From positions 1-41,075 of the forward strand of contig CABYOG010000005.1 in assembly GCA_902520575.1 (NCBI GenBank): a stretch of DNA of 41,075 nt, read 5' to 3'. The notes under the pieces were generated by a model. That model worked only from the letters and a program-made list of their open reading frames with translations. It made no database searches and was not told the origin of the DNA. Position numbers and translations under genes: made by a program. Position 1 is the stretch's first letter, and every line of letters begins with the position of its first letter. The DNA comes from an uncultured SAR116 cluster alpha proteobacterium (GTDB lineage: Bacteria; Pseudomonadota; Alphaproteobacteria; Puniceispirillales; Puniceispirillaceae). This document shows positions 40,172-41,075 of the stretch, in pieces.

Positions 40172-41075
40172 ATGAACGTGATTCGATTTATAATTGGAGC
40201 TTTTTTAGATTTGCCTAAGCAATTTAGGTTATCCTATTTGCCTCCATTGCTTGTTTATCTGGCAGCAGGCATTTCAGGTTTAACTGCAATTGTAGGGACA
40301 TTCTTCATAAAAGATTATCTAAATCTTTCTGCAGCATTTCTTGCAGGACTTGGCTTTTGGGCTGGGCTTCCATGGGCCTTGAAGATGCCTTTAGGGCACT
40401 TAGTTGACCTTATATGGAAGCATAAGAATTACATGGTTTATTTTGGTGCCTCAATAATTGCAACAAGTTTACTAATTATGCATGGATTGATAGGTCATAC
40501 ACAAACCATGGCGACGATATTGCCAGTTGAAACTTGGTATGTTGTCAGCGTTATTCTCGCCCCAATTGGTTTTGTAGTTCAGGACGTGGTCGCTGATGCC
40601 ATGACGGTAGAAGCAGTGCCAAAATATGAGACTGACGGGACTGCATTCTCTGAAAAAGATATAAAAACCATGCATACGACCATGCAAACGCTTGGTCGCT
40701 TTGCTATTATATCAGGCTCTTTGCTCGTGGCACTGATCAATGTTGTCATTTTCAGTGGAACAGAAACACTAAATGAGGAACAACGTGTTGCATTATACGC
40801 GGATGTTTATGTTTACGCTCTTGTGATCCCATTAGTTTCGGTTTTGGGAGTATTTCTTGCAAAATTTCTCTCATACAGAACACAAAAAGCCGCCACCCTG
40901 CAAGAGCAAGATGTTCCAGCCAATATGACCCATAAGAGAAATAATACAGAAATAAACTGGTCAATACTTTTGGGAAGTCTTGTGTTTGTGATTTTCTCTG
41001 TTGGAATAGGTGTGTCAAATATTCCATTTTCTCAGGAAATTGTTTTTGGGGGTTCTGCCGCGATAATACTTTTTT
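40172..41075 (+). CDS. BT1/folate-biopterin-type MFS transporter, 3' end cut by window
   Basis: The frame from ATG 40172 stays open for about 301 codons to the window edge, so this is a 5' partial gene. It has many hydrophobic segments (about residues 22-45, 53-72, 85-103, 118-140, 170-190, 215-235, 270-285) and the QDVVADAMTVEAVP stretch typical of the BT1 branch of the major facilitator superfamily. Members of that branch move folates, pterins or unknown solutes; the bacterial substrates are mostly unknown. The region before it (40117-40171) is AT-rich with only a weak ribosome site (aagaaaaa). Confidence 0.8.
   Translation, partial: MNVIRFIIGAFLDLPKQFRLSYLPPLLVYLAAGISGLTAIVGTFFIKDYLNLSAAFLAGLGFWAGLPWALKMPLGHLVDLIWKHKNYMVYFGASIIATSLLIMHGLIGHTQTMATILPVETWYVVSVILAPIGFVVQDVVADAMTVEAVPKYETDGTAFSEKDIKTMHTTMQTLGRFAIISGSLLVALINVVIFSGTETLNEEQRVALYADVYVYALVIPLVSVLGVFLAKFLSYRTQKAATLQEQDVPANMTHKRNNTEINWSILLGSLVFVIFSVGIGVSNIPFSQEIVFGGSAAIILF

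Noticed and set aside
1..41075. CRISPR arrays, tRNA genes, insertion sequences or prophage genes
   Set aside because: No regularly spaced repeats, T-arm-like motifs, transposase or phage protein signatures were seen on either strand.

Overview
The window looks like the chromosome of a marine alphaproteobacterium, possibly of the SAR116 (Puniceispirillum) kind. This is an inference from gene content: a 4TM/12TM TRAP permease with a TAXI binding protein, type I sulfatases, an iron-sulfur (6-4) photolyase, a CaiB-type CoA transferase and an alphaproteobacterial-style HIT protein. No rRNA, tRNA, CRISPR array or insertion sequence was seen. Three blocks differ visibly in base composition: an AT-rich left block (1 to about 14,600), a more GC-rich core (about 14,630 to 27,920) and an AT-rich right block (about 28,000 to the end). 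The two outer blocks read like accessory catabolic islands around a housekeeping-like core.

Left block (amino/guanidino compound catabolism, inferred). A plus-strand operon encodes a class I/II aminotransferase, an aldehyde dehydrogenase and a RidA-family protein. A GntR/FCD regulator faces a PotA-type ABC ATPase that is followed by a class III aminotransferase. A tight minus-strand operon runs amidase, amino-acid binding protein, two polar amino-acid permeases, an M16 metallopeptidase, and a 653-residue fusion of an Asp/Glu-racemase-like domain with a class III aminotransferase. Divergent from the amidase are an arginase-family ureohydrolase with a long N-terminal extension and a small protein of unknown function. 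Amidase, ureohydrolase, class III aminotransferase and aldehyde dehydrogenase are the enzyme types needed to take a guanidino-amide to GABA and then succinate. A guanidine-hydrolase role for the ureohydrolase is the main alternative.

Core block. Two different photolyases overlap in one operon: a class I CPD photolyase and an FeS (6-4)-type enzyme. They are followed by a HIT hydrolase, YaiI, a Gfo/Idh/MocA oxidoreductase, aldose 1-epimerase, a BtuF-like protein without a signal peptide, a fatty acid desaturase, an aldo/keto reductase, a methyltransferase, a cysteine-type GrdB-like protein, a class III CoA transferase and an acyl-CoA dehydrogenase.

Right block (organosulfur locus, inferred). 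A ROK regulator overlaps a fused TRAP permease. A TAXI binding protein follows, then a strong hairpin terminator/attenuator, then two overlapping sulfatases without signal peptides (one choline-sulfatase-like), a TauE/SafE exporter and a small membrane protein. A close YihU (sulfolactaldehyde reductase) look-alike is convergent with these. Divergent from it are a 2-keto-4-pentenoate hydratase/FAH-type protein, an aldo/keto reductase and the start of a BT1/MFS-type transporter cut by the window end. The suggested logic is uptake of an intact organosulfur compound, desulfation in the cytoplasm, and export of the sulfur anion.
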